A stretch of 64,000 nt of DNA from CAWJFP01 sp963842155 (GTDB taxonomy: Bacteria > Pseudomonadota > Alphaproteobacteria > JACZXZ01): the NCBI GenBank assembly GCA_963842155.1, contig CAWJFP010000039.1:27386-91385 (forward strand). The letters are read 5' to 3'. Below are positions 50,359 to 59,234 of the stretch, one piece after another; the stretch's first letter is position 1; each line of letters opens with the position of its first letter. Made by a program: the position numbers and the translations under genes. Under the pieces are notes generated by a model. That model was not told where the DNA came from and searched no databases. It saw only the letters and a program-made list of their open reading frames with translations.

Positions 50359-51283
50359 TTAGTCTTGGTATTCATAATCGGAGTGGGTTACGGCTTCAAA
50401 CCGGCCCTCGCCCAAGCTAATGGCGTGTTTCGATGGGACATATTCACGACAGAACCCCATCAATCGCTCTTTCAGGTCCCAATCGGAGTAGCGAATAAAC
50501 CCCATCACATAGATGCGTTGGCCGCCACCCGTTGGATTGATTTTCGGGTCGCCGCTAAGAGGGCTCCGGCTTTCTACTGGGATGATGCACGACCCGTAAC
50601 CATCGATCGTGTCGCCGTAGTGCAGCAAGACAGTGGTTTCTTCGTCTTCCAGTGGCGGCGTCATCGGCAGGCCGGAAATGGACCAGTAGAATTTATAACG
50701 GCTTTCGATAATTTTAGCCTCGGTCGCGCCGCTATTAACAACGACCAAACTCCCCTTGATTACCCTCCCTTTGGCAAACAATGGCTGGCCTGGCCCCTAT
50801 GGATTCGATACTGACGCTGCGAATACGAAAATAGGGACGGTGCGTGGCGAGATATTGCAGGCGCGCAAGCCCATGTTGTTTATCCGTAATGTCGGCTTGA
50901 CGGCCGGAAAGGAGAGCGGCCTTGTGCGCGGCATCAGCGGCTTGCATCGCCGCATCAGCGTGAATTTTTTCGACGGCCCACAGCTTCTCAGTAGAGCGCC
51001 AAAGGGTGAGGGTAAAAGCGGCGATGGCAATTGTGGCGAGGGCGTTAATACCCACCCCGTAGTCGTTAAGAATTTTTCCAGCCTTAATGGCGAGGAAAAG
51101 AGGGAAGCTATAAATGGTACAATCTTCTTGGCCGGTTTGGGGGTTTTGCTGGCATATCTCTGCATACGTTTGAATCGATAATTCCAATGCTGCAACAATT
51201 AAAATCCCGCCGCCAACCGCCAGCGCACCAGCCATGCGCCATTTCGTTGGCCTCGGCATCGTTGCTGCGGCAGTCCGGCGCAT
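50359..51283 (-). pseudogene. Frameshifted orphan membrane protein
   Basis: Two overlapping frames look like one gene. The upstream frame (from 51283) has two membrane segments (AGALAVGGGILIVAALELSI and GINALATIAIAAFTLTLW) and a helix HKAALLSGRQADITDKQHGLARLQYLATHRP. Near 50780 the reading must shift by one base to continue as FAKGRVIKGSLVVVNSGATEAKI through YDGDTI-like beta-rich sequence to the stop at 50359. The joined product, about 300 residues, fits a known style of two-helix membrane protein with a C-terminal beta domain. The frameshift probably inactivates it. Confidence 0.6.
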
Positions 51284-51417
51284 TCAGGTTCAAAAAACGG
51301 CGATTATGCACTATTAGACATAAGGCGGCGCGGGGTCTACGCTGGGCGCGACAGGCCGGCGTTCTAATCGTTTTATTTGGTTGCCTGTGGGGAGGATCGA
51401 CGCTCGCTAGCGAAGCG

Positions 51418-52047
51418 TCAGGTGGCGCTATTGCCATCCGTCATGTAGACCAAAATCGTGCCGGTGGGACGCGGGTATGCCCCAGCGTAGCCCAGGCAAT
51501 AGTTTGTTTCGTGTTGGATACCAAACGAATCCTCATACGTAATCTTTCCATAGGAGATTATTGCAAAAGCAGGATTTGCCAAAAGACCGATTTCATAAGG
51601 CGTTATTGTACGCATCAGATTCCTGGTGAGCGTGCTTGTGGCGCCAGGGGCAATCGTTGTGGGCGAACAAATATTGGTGATATCGGCTGGGGCGTCCAAT
51701 ACGCCAGCCGGAAGCCGAGCGTCCAACGTAACATGGGTGAGCTTTACGGCGCTCCAGTGTCGAGTTTTGAATGCTGGCGTAACCCCGGAATTCTTTATAA
51801 GAAGACCGCTGTTTGGGCAGCCAGTTTGCGCTGGCGCAGAGACATTTGGTGGCGTAGCACCATCTACAATGCTGCCGGAATCGATAAAAACATATGGCCT
51901 CAATTGGGCGCGCGTTGTGACTATTTGTCGGTAGCCAATCCAGGCGAGAGCGCCCGTATTGATCATGAGAAGAACAGTCGCGACGGCGGTTATGGCACCG
52001 TCGTGAGTCTCCAGAAAAACGCGGACGCATATGAGAAAGTCGCGCAT
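51418..52047 (-). CDS. Orphan single-pass membrane protein with a beta-rich domain
   Basis: 209 residues. One membrane helix (AITAVATVLLMINTGALAWIG), then a linker RQIVTTRAQLRPYVFIDSG and a beta-rich region with LLIKNSGVTPAFKTRHWSAV and ISYGKITYEDSFG. The RPYVF...NSGVTPA pattern is similar in style to the frameshifted gene just downstream, so the two may be distant paralogues. GC content is lower than in the core genes. The role is unknown; such genes are often found with mobile DNA. Confidence 0.6.
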   Translation of the reverse strand: MRDFLICVRVFLETHDGAITAVATVLLMINTGALAWIGYRQIVTTRAQLRPYVFIDSGSIVDGATPPNVSAPAQTGCPNSGLLIKNSGVTPAFKTRHWSAVKLTHVTLDARLPAGVLDAPADITNICSPTTIAPGATSTLTRNLMRTITPYEIGLLANPAFAIISYGKITYEDSFGIQHETNYCLGYAGAYPRPTGTILVYMTDGNSAT

Positions 52048-52148
52048 GATCGCTACCTCATTAGCGGCGCGCTGTTCATTTTTGGGATTGTGGCTATCTT
52101 CACAATCGGCCTATTGCTCGTTGCCTATTTTTGGTTGCGGCGATGAAT

Positions 52149-53066
52149 TTAGCACCCCTTGATCGCTTCTCCAAAGATATCCTCATTCTCCCTGTTGTTG
52201 TAGCGGAATTGAAACTCGGCGACATAGAGCGGCAGGTACTTCTTGCTGACCTTGTGAAACGTGCCGATCATGCCCCGCTTAACGAGCGACCAAAAGCCTT
52301 CAATTGTGTTGGTATGGACAGCGCCAATGACGTACTGGCCACGCGCGTGATCGATGGTGGCGAGCGGGTAGTCAGCACGAAGTGGGTTATAGCCGGGATA
52401 TTGATCCGCGCAGAGCAAGCTGACTTTCGTCGAGACGGACTCACGAACAAAGGCCGTCAGTGTGGAAGCTTGGACGTTTTCGATGACGCGGGCCACGACA
52501 CTACCCTTGCGGCGCACGGCCCCGACGATGACGGCCTTTCCAGAGCCGACGCCACCCGTTCCGCCGCCACCGCCGCGCTTGTCCCAATGTCTGTTTTTCG
52601 CCTTGCCGCCGATGAAAGTTTCATCGACCTCGACAACACCTATGAGTTTGCGAAATTCCTCGTTCGCCAGCCCGGCGCGGATGCGATGGCACATGTGCCA
52701 AGCGGTGCGGTAGGAACCAGTGCCGATCACGCGATGGACCTGCAAGGCACTGATGCCCTTCTTGCTGGTCAGCATCATGTGAATGACGCGAAACCATGTG
52801 CGAAGCGGGTAATTCGTGTTCTCGAATACCGTTCCGACCAAATGGGAAAAGCGGTAGCCAGCCGATCCGCCAGGGGCGCAAGCGGTGCATTGCCAGTGCC
52901 AAGGGCGGCTAGGAAGCTCGTAGGGGTTTTCAGCGCCGCAACGCGGGCAACGGACGCCCTGGGGCCATCTATGGGCAACCAGATAGGCACAGCAAGCGTC
53001 TTCGTCCGGGAAAGCCTTTTCCCATTGGCCGATTGTCATTTGGTGGATGCGCTTCTTGGTAGCCAC
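52149..53066 (-). CDS. IS1595-family (ISXO2-like) transposase
   Basis: 305 residues from a GTG at 53066 after GAGGGAGGC; the frame is open to 53102. An N-terminal zinc ribbon (CPRCGAENPYE and WQCTAC) precedes the DDE-type ISXO2 domain: VVEVDETFIGGKAKN, LLCADQYPGYNPL and GAVHTNTIEGFWSLVKRG. The gene is intact. I could not find matching terminal inverted repeats close to it, so its transposon ends are undefined. A broken second copy lies at 53813-54315. Confidence 0.9.
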   Translation of the reverse strand: MATKKRIHQMTIGQWEKAFPDEDACCAYLVAHRWPQGVRCPRCGAENPYELPSRPWHWQCTACAPGGSAGYRFSHLVGTVFENTNYPLRTWFRVIHMMLTSKKGISALQVHRVIGTGSYRTAWHMCHRIRAGLANEEFRKLIGVVEVDETFIGGKAKNRHWDKRGGGGGTGGVGSGKAVIVGAVRRKGSVVARVIENVQASTLTAFVRESVSTKVSLLCADQYPGYNPLRADYPLATIDHARGQYVIGAVHTNTIEGFWSLVKRGMIGTFHKVSKKYLPLYVAEFQFRYNNRENEDIFGEAIKGC

Positions 53067-53112
53067 GGCTCGCCTCCCTCGATGGTAGGGAGAGCCTAAC
53101 ATATGAAAATCC

Positions 53113-53730
53113 TTATGTCAAGTAGTGCACAATCGCCCAAAAAACAGGTGGCTTACCGCCAACCATAATTGTGACCTTGTCACGATGCTGGTCACCTATT
53201 GCGAATGGGATCCCAGTCGCCTTAAGAGCCTCGGCCAAATTCACGGCGGCTGGGTCGCTTGTCTGGAACACGATAAGACCAGTCCAAATAACCCCAAGAG
53301 GGAAAGTCTTTTTATCTACATTCCAACCTGCATCCGTAAGAGTTTTTAAAATGTCTGCGGCATATAGGCCGGATTCAGAATCACCCATCGTTTCTATATC
53401 AAATGTAGCGGGATTCTGTGATAGCAGCTTGACTAGCGTTTTGTGCTGCTCGTTCGTAATTCGCCTGTTGGCAAATTTCTGTCTAAGGTCAATATTTTGT
53501 CTTTCTAAGTTGGCGGCCCGCTCTTCTAGTTTTCCGGCCCGCTCTCTTGCTTCGCCAGCCTCTACATTTAGGGCGGTCATTGTCGCTTCAGAATCGTGGT
53601 CACGGACGCTTGTCCCCCACATTAAAAGGAAGACACCAATAAAGGTGACTGCGGCTCCGATAATGGAGGCTTTCCACCCCCATGCGTAAAAACGGTTTGC
53701 CGTCTCAAGCGAAATATCTAAAAGCGCCAT
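53113..53730 (-). CDS. Orphan membrane-anchored coiled-coil protein
   Basis: 205 residues from the ATG at 53730, which follows GGAGGCGGCG. One membrane helix (ASIIGAAVTFIGVFLLMWG), a coiled coil rich in Glu/Arg/Leu (ERAGKLEERAANLERQNIDL), then a C-terminal alpha/beta domain (FDIETMGDSESGLYAADILKTLTDAGW). This three-part layout recurs in unnamed proteobacterial proteins. It is sandwiched between an intact and a broken IS1595 transposase gene and probably travelled with them. Confidence 0.65.
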   Translation of the reverse strand: MALLDISLETANRFYAWGWKASIIGAAVTFIGVFLLMWGTSVRDHDSEATMTALNVEAGEARERAGKLEERAANLERQNIDLRQKFANRRITNEQHKTLVKLLSQNPATFDIETMGDSESGLYAADILKTLTDAGWNVDKKTFPLGVIWTGLIVFQTSDPAAVNLAEALKATGIPFAIGDQHRDKVTIMVGGKPPVFWAIVHYLT

Positions 53731-53812
53731 CGCCGCCTCCGTGGGTTTTTGTGGCCGCAATAATTTTTGTGCTGATATGGGCCGCCCTCATGCTGTGCGT
53801 CACGCCATGAAA

Positions 53813-54315
53813 TCAGCATCCCCTAATCGCTTCTCCAAAGATATCCTCGTTCTCGCGGTTGTTGTAGCGGAATTGGAATTCCGCGGCGTAGAGCGGGAGG
53901 TATTTTTTGCTGACTTTGTGGAAGGTTCCGACAACGCCGCGCTTGAAGATGCTCCAAAAGCCTTCATCGTATTGGTGTGGATCGCGCCGATAACGTACTG
54001 ACCGGCCGCGTGGTTGATGACGGCATGCTGCGGGAATTCGTCGGCAAGATGCTTGTAGCCGACCCAATGATCCGTGACGAGCAAGCTGACCTTGTTCGAA
54101 ACGCTTTCGCGGATGAAGCCGGTCAGCGTCTCGGCGCGGACATTCGAGATGACACGCGCCACGACATTGCCCTTGCGCTGGACGGCTCCTGCGACAACGG
54201 CTTTCCCCATGCCGCCCGTCCCGCCGCTCCCATCCCCGTGCTTGTCCTTGTGTCCGTTCTTGGCCTTCCCCCCGACGAAAGTCTCATCGACTTCCACAAC
54301 ACTGGCCGATCCCAT
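53813..54315 (-). pseudogene. Truncated and frameshifted IS1595-family transposase
   Basis: The 5' zinc-ribbon third is missing; the frame begins near VVEVDETFVGGKAKNGHKDK. It reads well to GAIHTNTM and then shifts, the correct continuation GFWSIFKRGVVGTFHKVSKKYLP through IFGEAIRGC lying in another frame to the stop at 53813. It is clearly similar to the intact transposase at 52149 but not identical, so it is an older or separate arrival. Confidence 0.85.
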
Positions 54316-54336
54316 CTTAGGACACTCTAAAAGGTC

Positions 54337-54348
54337 TCGGACAGTACC
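54337..54348. repeat. Right 12-bp inverted repeat of the low-GC block
   Basis: tcggacagtacc, the exact inverse of 50304-50315. It lies just outside the 5' break of the truncated IS1595 transposase. Together the two copies bracket about 4 kb of AT-richer DNA. Confidence 0.5.
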
Positions 54349-54463
54349 GCAGCGTTTATGTTGCTCGATACAATCTCTGCTCGCGAAGGCGGAGCCGGCT
54401 TAGGAACGCTCCTGCGCCGCCAGACTCGAGTCATCCGGCGAGGGACAAGTCGGGTCGGCTCGC

Positions 54464-54982
54464 TCAGGGCTGCTTGAAGAGGTAATGCCGCAGCATGTAA
54501 TCGAGGCCATGGCGCCATGACTCGTCGGTGTTGCCGCGAATGTCCACGCTCTTGACGAACTCCATCTTCCCCACGCCGCGCGCGTCCTCCATATAGAGAT
54601 TGATGTTGAGGATGAGGTTGCTCACCTTTTGCACGGTGCCCCAGGCGGCCCAATCCGCACCCGCCGCCAGCGCATAACCGCGCTCGCAACCGTTGCAGCC
54701 GGTGATCTCGGGGCCGGCGGCGATCTTCGCGCGCAGCTCGGGCGGAATGGGGAGGATCTTGAAACGGCCCGAGGCGTCCAGCTTTTCGCGGAACAAATCG
54801 TCGAGCATGCGGAGGCGCTCGTTTTCGGCCGGCTGCGTCGGCTCGAGCGAGGTATTGATCAATTGAAAGCCGAAGAACGCGACGCGGGGCACGGCGTCGT
54901 CCGCCACGGCACTCGCGGGAACGATCGGCGCGAGGGCGATCGCCGCGATCACGGCCTTCGTCAGCGACATCTCTTTCTTCAT
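54464..54982 (-). CDS. Secreted DUF2380/DUF3280-like protein
   Basis: 172 residues. Signal peptide (LTKAVIAAIALAPIVPASAVA), then VPRVAFFGFQLINTSLEPTQ and NERLRMLDDLFREKLDASGRFKILPIP, the opening found in DUF2380/DUF3280 periplasmic proteins. A Cys pair CNGC and GADWAAWGTVQKVSNLILNINLYMEDA follow. Members have a TolB-N-like fold, and some are linked to methylotrophy or PQQ enzymes; nothing here shows that link. GC content is like the core genes. Confidence 0.72.
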   Translation of the reverse strand: MKKEMSLTKAVIAAIALAPIVPASAVADDAVPRVAFFGFQLINTSLEPTQPAENERLRMLDDLFREKLDASGRFKILPIPPELRAKIAAGPEITGCNGCERGYALAAGADWAAWGTVQKVSNLILNINLYMEDARGVGKMEFVKSVDIRGNTDESWRHGLDYMLRHYLFKQP

Positions 54983-55187
54983 GCGCGCTTGCCCTCGAAT
55001 TCTTCGCGTTGTGGGGGATGGAGCGGACGGGCCTGGCTGCCGCGTTGCCTGGTCCCGACGGCGTGGCGTGGCGGGTCGGCCTCGAGCTCGGCCCCTCGGG
55101 CCATGGCTGAAAATTGGCGGGGAATTTGCCCCGATGCAATGAAAAAGGCGGCGGTCTCGCCACCCTCGGGCGATTGCGTCGGCAGGC

Positions 55188-55601
55188 TCAATGGAAGCGG
55201 GCCGCGCTCCGCTTCGCCGCCGACGCGGCCCTGAGCGCTGCGAGATGCGCGCCGAGCGATCGGACCAATTCCTGCGCGGACAGAGTGGTGACGACGTTGA
55301 GCCCGTATGCGGTGGCGAGCTCCTCGGCCATTTTGCCGTAATTGCCGATCTCGCGGTCGACGATGATGATCCATGCCCGGCATTGGCGCTCGGCGAGATA
55401 TTTCAGCAGCTCGAAGCCATCCATGTCGGCCATGAAGAGGCCGAGGGCGATCGCATCGGGAATGAACTCGTCATAGAGCGCCATGAAGCGAGCGCCGTTG
55501 CGCGTCGTCCGCACGACGAAATTCTCGCTTTCCGCCGTTTCGCGGATGACGCCGACGGTGGCGATATCCTCATTGATGGCAAGCAGCCTATTCATAGCCA
55601 T
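55188..55601 (-). CDS. Receiver-domain protein lacking the phosphoacceptor aspartate
   Basis: 137 residues from the ATG at 55601 after GGAGG. The fold follows a CheY-like receiver: LLAINEDIATVGVIRETAE (strand 1 with Glu-Asp), then FIPDAIALGLFMADMDGFELLKYL, where canonical receivers have LDLxMPDMDG. The phosphorylated Asp is Gly here. The usual Ser/Thr after strand 4 (WIIIVDR) and the strand-5 Lys (LNVVTTLS) also look absent. There is no output domain. It is probably a phosphorylation-independent pseudo-receiver. Confidence 0.75.
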   Translation of the reverse strand: MAMNRLLAINEDIATVGVIRETAESENFVVRTTRNGARFMALYDEFIPDAIALGLFMADMDGFELLKYLAERQCRAWIIIVDREIGNYGKMAEELATAYGLNVVTTLSAQELVRSLGAHLAALRAASAAKRSAARFH

Positions 55602-56044
55602 GGTGAACCTCCATCAATACTTAACAATAGATAGTAGAATCACCGGGAAGGAATTTCTCGCATAGCTAGACATATTGTTCCTCCGACACGGCAATGGGCG
55701 TGACAAAATCATGTCGCGAATAGACTAACGGTCATTAAGGAATTACAGTCGTCGCTTAACGTTTTATTTACCATGCGGTCTTTCGCCAGTGGCGCGACTT
55801 GAATTCGACGCCAAGACGCGAGCGGATGGACCTCGCGTCCCGACGCGGCGGGAAAACAGGGAAATCAGGACCACGATTAGGGATTGTGCAGAAAGCGGTG
55901 CCTGGGCAGAATAGTGGAACGCGAGGCAGAGTCCTATAAAAACGCGCGAATCCCGCTGCTGCGATGCGTTCGCCCGGCCGCTGCCATCGAGAGGAGGGAG
56001 CGTGGCGGCCAGCAAGGTTCGAAGCGTTTTCGGGGGGAAAGCGA
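55602..56044. other. AT-rich divergent intergenic region
   Basis: 443 bp between the pseudo-receiver (minus) and the frameshifted hydrolase (plus). The left 200 bp is notably AT-rich (ctaacggtcattaaggaatt, aacgttttatttaccatg) and should hold the promoters. An 83-codon minus-strand frame at 55764-56015 has no recognisable motif. No RNA gene is recognised. Confidence 0.45.
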
Positions 56045-57029
56045 ATGGCCGACTATGTCATCACCGTCCGGACGAAGAATGCCGCCGGCCAGTTCACGGA
56101 CGATCCCGGGCCCACGACGTTCCTCGAACTGCCCGACGGCCAGTCGGACTATTCCAAAGCCGTTGCCCTGGCGCCCAATGACTGGGCGGATCGGGTCCAG
56201 GCAATCTCGGGTCGCGTCAACGGATGCTACCGGCGTCGAGCGCGGCGACGTGCTCGTCTTCATCCACGGCTACAACAATACGATCCCGGACATCCTGGCG
56301 CGTCATCAGATATTGAAGCAGGATCTCCCCGCGCATGGTTTCGACGGCGCGCTTGTCAGCTTCGATTGGCCGTGCGACGACGTCGCTCTGGCCTATTTGG
56401 CCGACCGGCAACGAGCCAAGGAGACGGCCTTTCAGCTCGTCAAGGACTGCATCGTCCTGCTTGCCCAGCGGCAGAGCGAGGGCGGTTGCGACGTGAACGT
56501 GCATCTTCTCGCCCATTCGACCGGCGCTTACGTCGTCAGGGAGGCCTTCGACGACGCCGACGATCGCAATGCGATCGCCGCCGCCAACTGGACGGTCAGC
56601 CAGCTCGCCTTGATCGCGGGCGACATATCGAGCGGCTCGATGGCGCTTGGGAATGCCAGCAGCGAATTGATCTATCGCCATTGCATTCGCCTCACCAATT
56701 ATTCCAACCCCTACGACGAGGTGTTGCAGCTCTCGAACGTCAAGCGCGTGGGCGTCGCTCCGCGCGTGGGCAGGGTCGGGCTGCCGACCGAGATGCCGCC
56801 GACGGCCGTCAACGTCGATTGCGGCGAGCACTACCAGACGATCTCGCAATTGCCGGCGCCGCCCACGATGACCGGCGTGCGGTCTCACTCGTGGTATTTC
56901 GGCGACGCACTTTTTACCGAAGATCTGGCGCAGACCCTGAACGGCAATCTCGACCGCGGCGTGATCACGACCCGGTCGCTCTTGAGTCCCGGGCGCTACA
57001 AGCTCGTTCCGGCGCCTACGCAGCCATAG
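56045..57029 (+). pseudogene. Frameshifted alpha/beta hydrolase (DUF900-like)
   Basis: The start MADYVITVRTKNAAGQFTDD (ATG at 56045) and FLELPDGQSDYSKAVALAPN lie in one frame. From about 56215 the protein continues in another frame as DATGVERGDVLVFIHGYNNT, SFDWPCDDVALAYLADRQRAK, VHLLAHSTGAYVVREAF (Ser nucleophile in HSTGA) to the stop at 57029. A single-base indel between 56200 and 56230 separates them. Joined, it is a roughly 328-residue hydrolase of the DUF900/esterase type. As read, it is broken. Confidence 0.7.
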
Positions 57030-57114
57030 CCGATCGGCCGAGGCGCGCTCCTCCGCGATTTCGCGTTCAAGCCGCAGCCGCGGCGGGCGGGTCGTTTATC
57101 GGGGGGATAGGCGT

Positions 57115-57150
57115 CGATCGAGCCGGCTTCCGAGGAAGCCGGCTCGATCG
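57115..57150. terminator. Perfect hairpin between pal and the convergent hydrolase
   Basis: A 16-bp perfect stem (cgatcgagccggcttc and its complement) with a 4-nt loop cgag. It lies 28 bp after the pal stop on the minus strand and 85 bp after the hydrolase stop on the plus strand. No T tract follows, but the stem is very stable and suits a bidirectional terminator. It would end the tol-pal transcript before ybgF. Confidence 0.7.
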
Positions 57151-57178
57151 GAATGCGGAGGACGGCGCCGATTGCCTT

Positions 57179-57694
57179 TTAGTTCACCACCATCACGTCG
57201 CGGCGGTTCTGCGCCCAGGCGGCCTCGTTCGAGCCGACCACGGCGGGGCGCTCCTTGCCGTAGCTGATGGTGGCGACGCGCTTGGCGTCGATGCCGAGGG
57301 CGATGAGGTATTTCTTCGCCGCCGCGGCGCGACGCTCGCCGAGGGCCAGGTTGTATTCGCGCGTGCCGCGCTCGTCGCAATGGCCTTCGATCGTCACCGT
57401 GTCCTGCGGATATTTCTTGAGGAACGACGCCCATTTCTCGATCTGCGCGCGGGCGTCGGCCGAGAGGTCGGCCTTGTCGAACTCGAAGAAGATGCGATCG
57501 CCGAAATTGGCGACGAGGTCTTCCTGGCTGCCCGGCACGATCTGCGCGGAGCTGACGCCGCCCGGCCCCGGCTGCTGGGTCGTGGCTTCGCCGGTTCCCG
57601 TGCCGGCGGTGGAGGGGGCGGGCTTCTCGTTGCCGCCGCAGGCGGCGAGCATCGCGGTCAAGGCGAACGCGGCGAGGATCGGATACAATCGCAT
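57179..57694 (-). CDS. pal: Peptidoglycan-associated lipoprotein Pal
   Basis: 171 residues from the ATG at 57694 (MRLYPILAAFALTAMLAACGG) with lipobox LAAC, so the mature protein is acylated at Cys. A Thr/Gly/Pro-rich linker leads to an OmpA-like domain: RIFFEFDKADLSADARAQIEKWASFLKKYP, VTIEGHCDERGTREYNLALGERRA, and NRRDVMVV. It ties the outer membrane to peptidoglycan and binds TolB. It follows tolB by 138 bp. Confidence 0.96.
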   Translation of the reverse strand: MRLYPILAAFALTAMLAACGGNEKPAPSTAGTGTGEATTQQPGPGGVSSAQIVPGSQEDLVANFGDRIFFEFDKADLSADARAQIEKWASFLKKYPQDTVTIEGHCDERGTREYNLALGERRAAAAKKYLIALGIDAKRVATISYGKERPAVVGSNEAAWAQNRRDVMVVN

Positions 57695-57832
57695 GTCTCT
57701 AGCCCCTTTGCTTGTGGCTCCCGGATCGGGCGCGTGCCCGAGATGATCGCACGCGCCGGCTTGCAAACCGTTCGGCCGATGAATTGCGATCGGCGGACCG
57801 GTCCGCGCATGCCCAGCCGCTTCGCCATGGAC

Positions 57833-59194
57833 CTACGGGTTCAAGGGAGACCATGCCGGGTCCGAGGCGTCCGTCGGCGTGATCGTCTCGCGCTCGTTAT
57901 AACCAGTCACATCTATGGTGTAAAGGCGGCTGGAATAGCCCCGTCCGCCCGCCTCGACCGGCGTCTGCCGGAAGTAGACCAGCACGCGGCCGTTGGGCGC
58001 CCAGCTCGGCCCCTCGACGAGATAGCCGTTGGTGAGCTCGCGCTCGCCCGAGCCGTCGGAGGCCATCACGCCGATGAAGAACTTGCCCTCGTGCAGCCGC
58101 GTGAAGGCGATGAGATCGCCGCGCGGCGACCAGACCGGCGTGCCGTAGCGGCCCTGGCCGAAGCTGATGCGGTGGATGTTGGAGCCGTCCGCGTTCATCA
58201 CGTAGATCTGCTGGCTGCCGCCGCGGTCGGAGTTGAAGGTGATCTGGCTGCCGTCGGGCGAATAGCAGGGCGAGGTGTCGATCGAGGGCGAGTTGGTGAC
58301 CTGGCGGAGCTGGCGGGTGCGCAGGTCGAGCGAGTAGATGCTCGAATTGCCGTTGACCGCCATGCTCAGGATGAGTGTGTTGCCGTCGGGGGAGAAGCGC
58401 GGCGCGAAGGTCATGCCGGGATAGTCGCCCACCACCTCCTGCTGGCCCGTGTCGATGTTGTAGAGGAAGACGCGCGGGCGGTTGTTGACGTAGGCGAGAT
58501 AGGTGATCTCCTGGCTCGAGGGCGAGAAGCGCGGCGTCAGCACCAGCGCGCGCCCGTCGGTCAGGAAGCGGTTGTTGGCGCCGTCCTGGTCCATGATGGC
58601 GAGCCGCTTGATCCGCCGGGTGAGCGGCCCCGCCTCGCCGATATAGACGATCCGCGTGTCGAAATAGCCCTCCTCGCCGGTGATGCGCTTGTAGATCGCG
58701 TCGGCGATGATGTGCGAGATGCGGCGCCAATTGTTCGGCGCGGTGAAGTAGGCGAGCCCCACCATCTGCTGCTCGGCGAAGACGTCCCACAGGCGGAACT
58801 CGACGCGCAGCCGCCCGTCGGGCTGGCGGTCGACGCTGCCGCTGACCAGCGCCTGGGCGTTGATCAACCGCCAGTCGCCGAAGCGCGGTGCCACGCGCAG
58901 CGAATTGGGCGTCTGCACGAAGGCCTTGGGATCGATCGGCCGGAAGAGGCCCGAATGCTCGAGGTCGGCCGAGACCACCTGGGTGATGTCGCGTCCGACC
59001 TGCCCGTCCTCGGCGTTCTGCCCGAAGAAGCTGGTGATGGCGATGGGGAGCGGCTCGACATGGCCGCGCGTGATGTCGATGCGCAAATCCGCGGCCGCCG
59101 GCCCCATCGCGGCCAGCAGGAGGGCGAGCGCGCCCATGAGCGGGGAAAGCACGCGGCCGGGAAGCGCGCGCGGAAGCGGCGAAGCGAGGGTCAT
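57833..59194 (-). CDS. tolB: Tol-Pal system protein TolB
   Basis: 453 residues from the ATG at 59194 (MTLASPLPRALPGRVL). Signal peptide ending GPAAA, an N-terminal domain (LRIDITRGHVEPLPIAITSF, VVSADLEHSGLFRPID) and a six-bladed WD40-like propeller with repeats such as PRFSPSSQEITYLAYV, PRFSPDGNTLILSMAV, PCYSPDGSQITFNSDRGGSQQIYVM. Periplasmic TolB contacts Pal and the TolA C-terminus. It is 40 bp after tolA. Confidence 0.96.
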   Translation of the reverse strand: MTLASPLPRALPGRVLSPLMGALALLLAAMGPAAADLRIDITRGHVEPLPIAITSFFGQNAEDGQVGRDITQVVSADLEHSGLFRPIDPKAFVQTPNSLRVAPRFGDWRLINAQALVSGSVDRQPDGRLRVEFRLWDVFAEQQMVGLAYFTAPNNWRRISHIIADAIYKRITGEEGYFDTRIVYIGEAGPLTRRIKRLAIMDQDGANNRFLTDGRALVLTPRFSPSSQEITYLAYVNNRPRVFLYNIDTGQQEVVGDYPGMTFAPRFSPDGNTLILSMAVNGNSSIYSLDLRTRQLRQVTNSPSIDTSPCYSPDGSQITFNSDRGGSQQIYVMNADGSNIHRISFGQGRYGTPVWSPRGDLIAFTRLHEGKFFIGVMASDGSGERELTNGYLVEGPSWAPNGRVLVYFRQTPVEAGGRGYSSRLYTIDVTGYNERETITPTDASDPAWSPLNP

Positions 59195-59234
59195 GGCGAT
59201 ATCCGGAGCTGTTTCCACTGGATTCGTCGTCGCG

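Noticed and set aside
51187..52146. A 319-codon plus-strand frame opposite the orphan membrane protein
   Set aside because: The minus-strand frame has a clear membrane helix and a coherent beta-rich domain; the plus-strand frame has no recognisable feature.
54349..57178. Treating the whole pal-ybgF insert as one mobile island
   Set aside because: The part right of 54348 has core-like base composition and no mobile genes; only the 50.3-54.3 kb part looks mobile.
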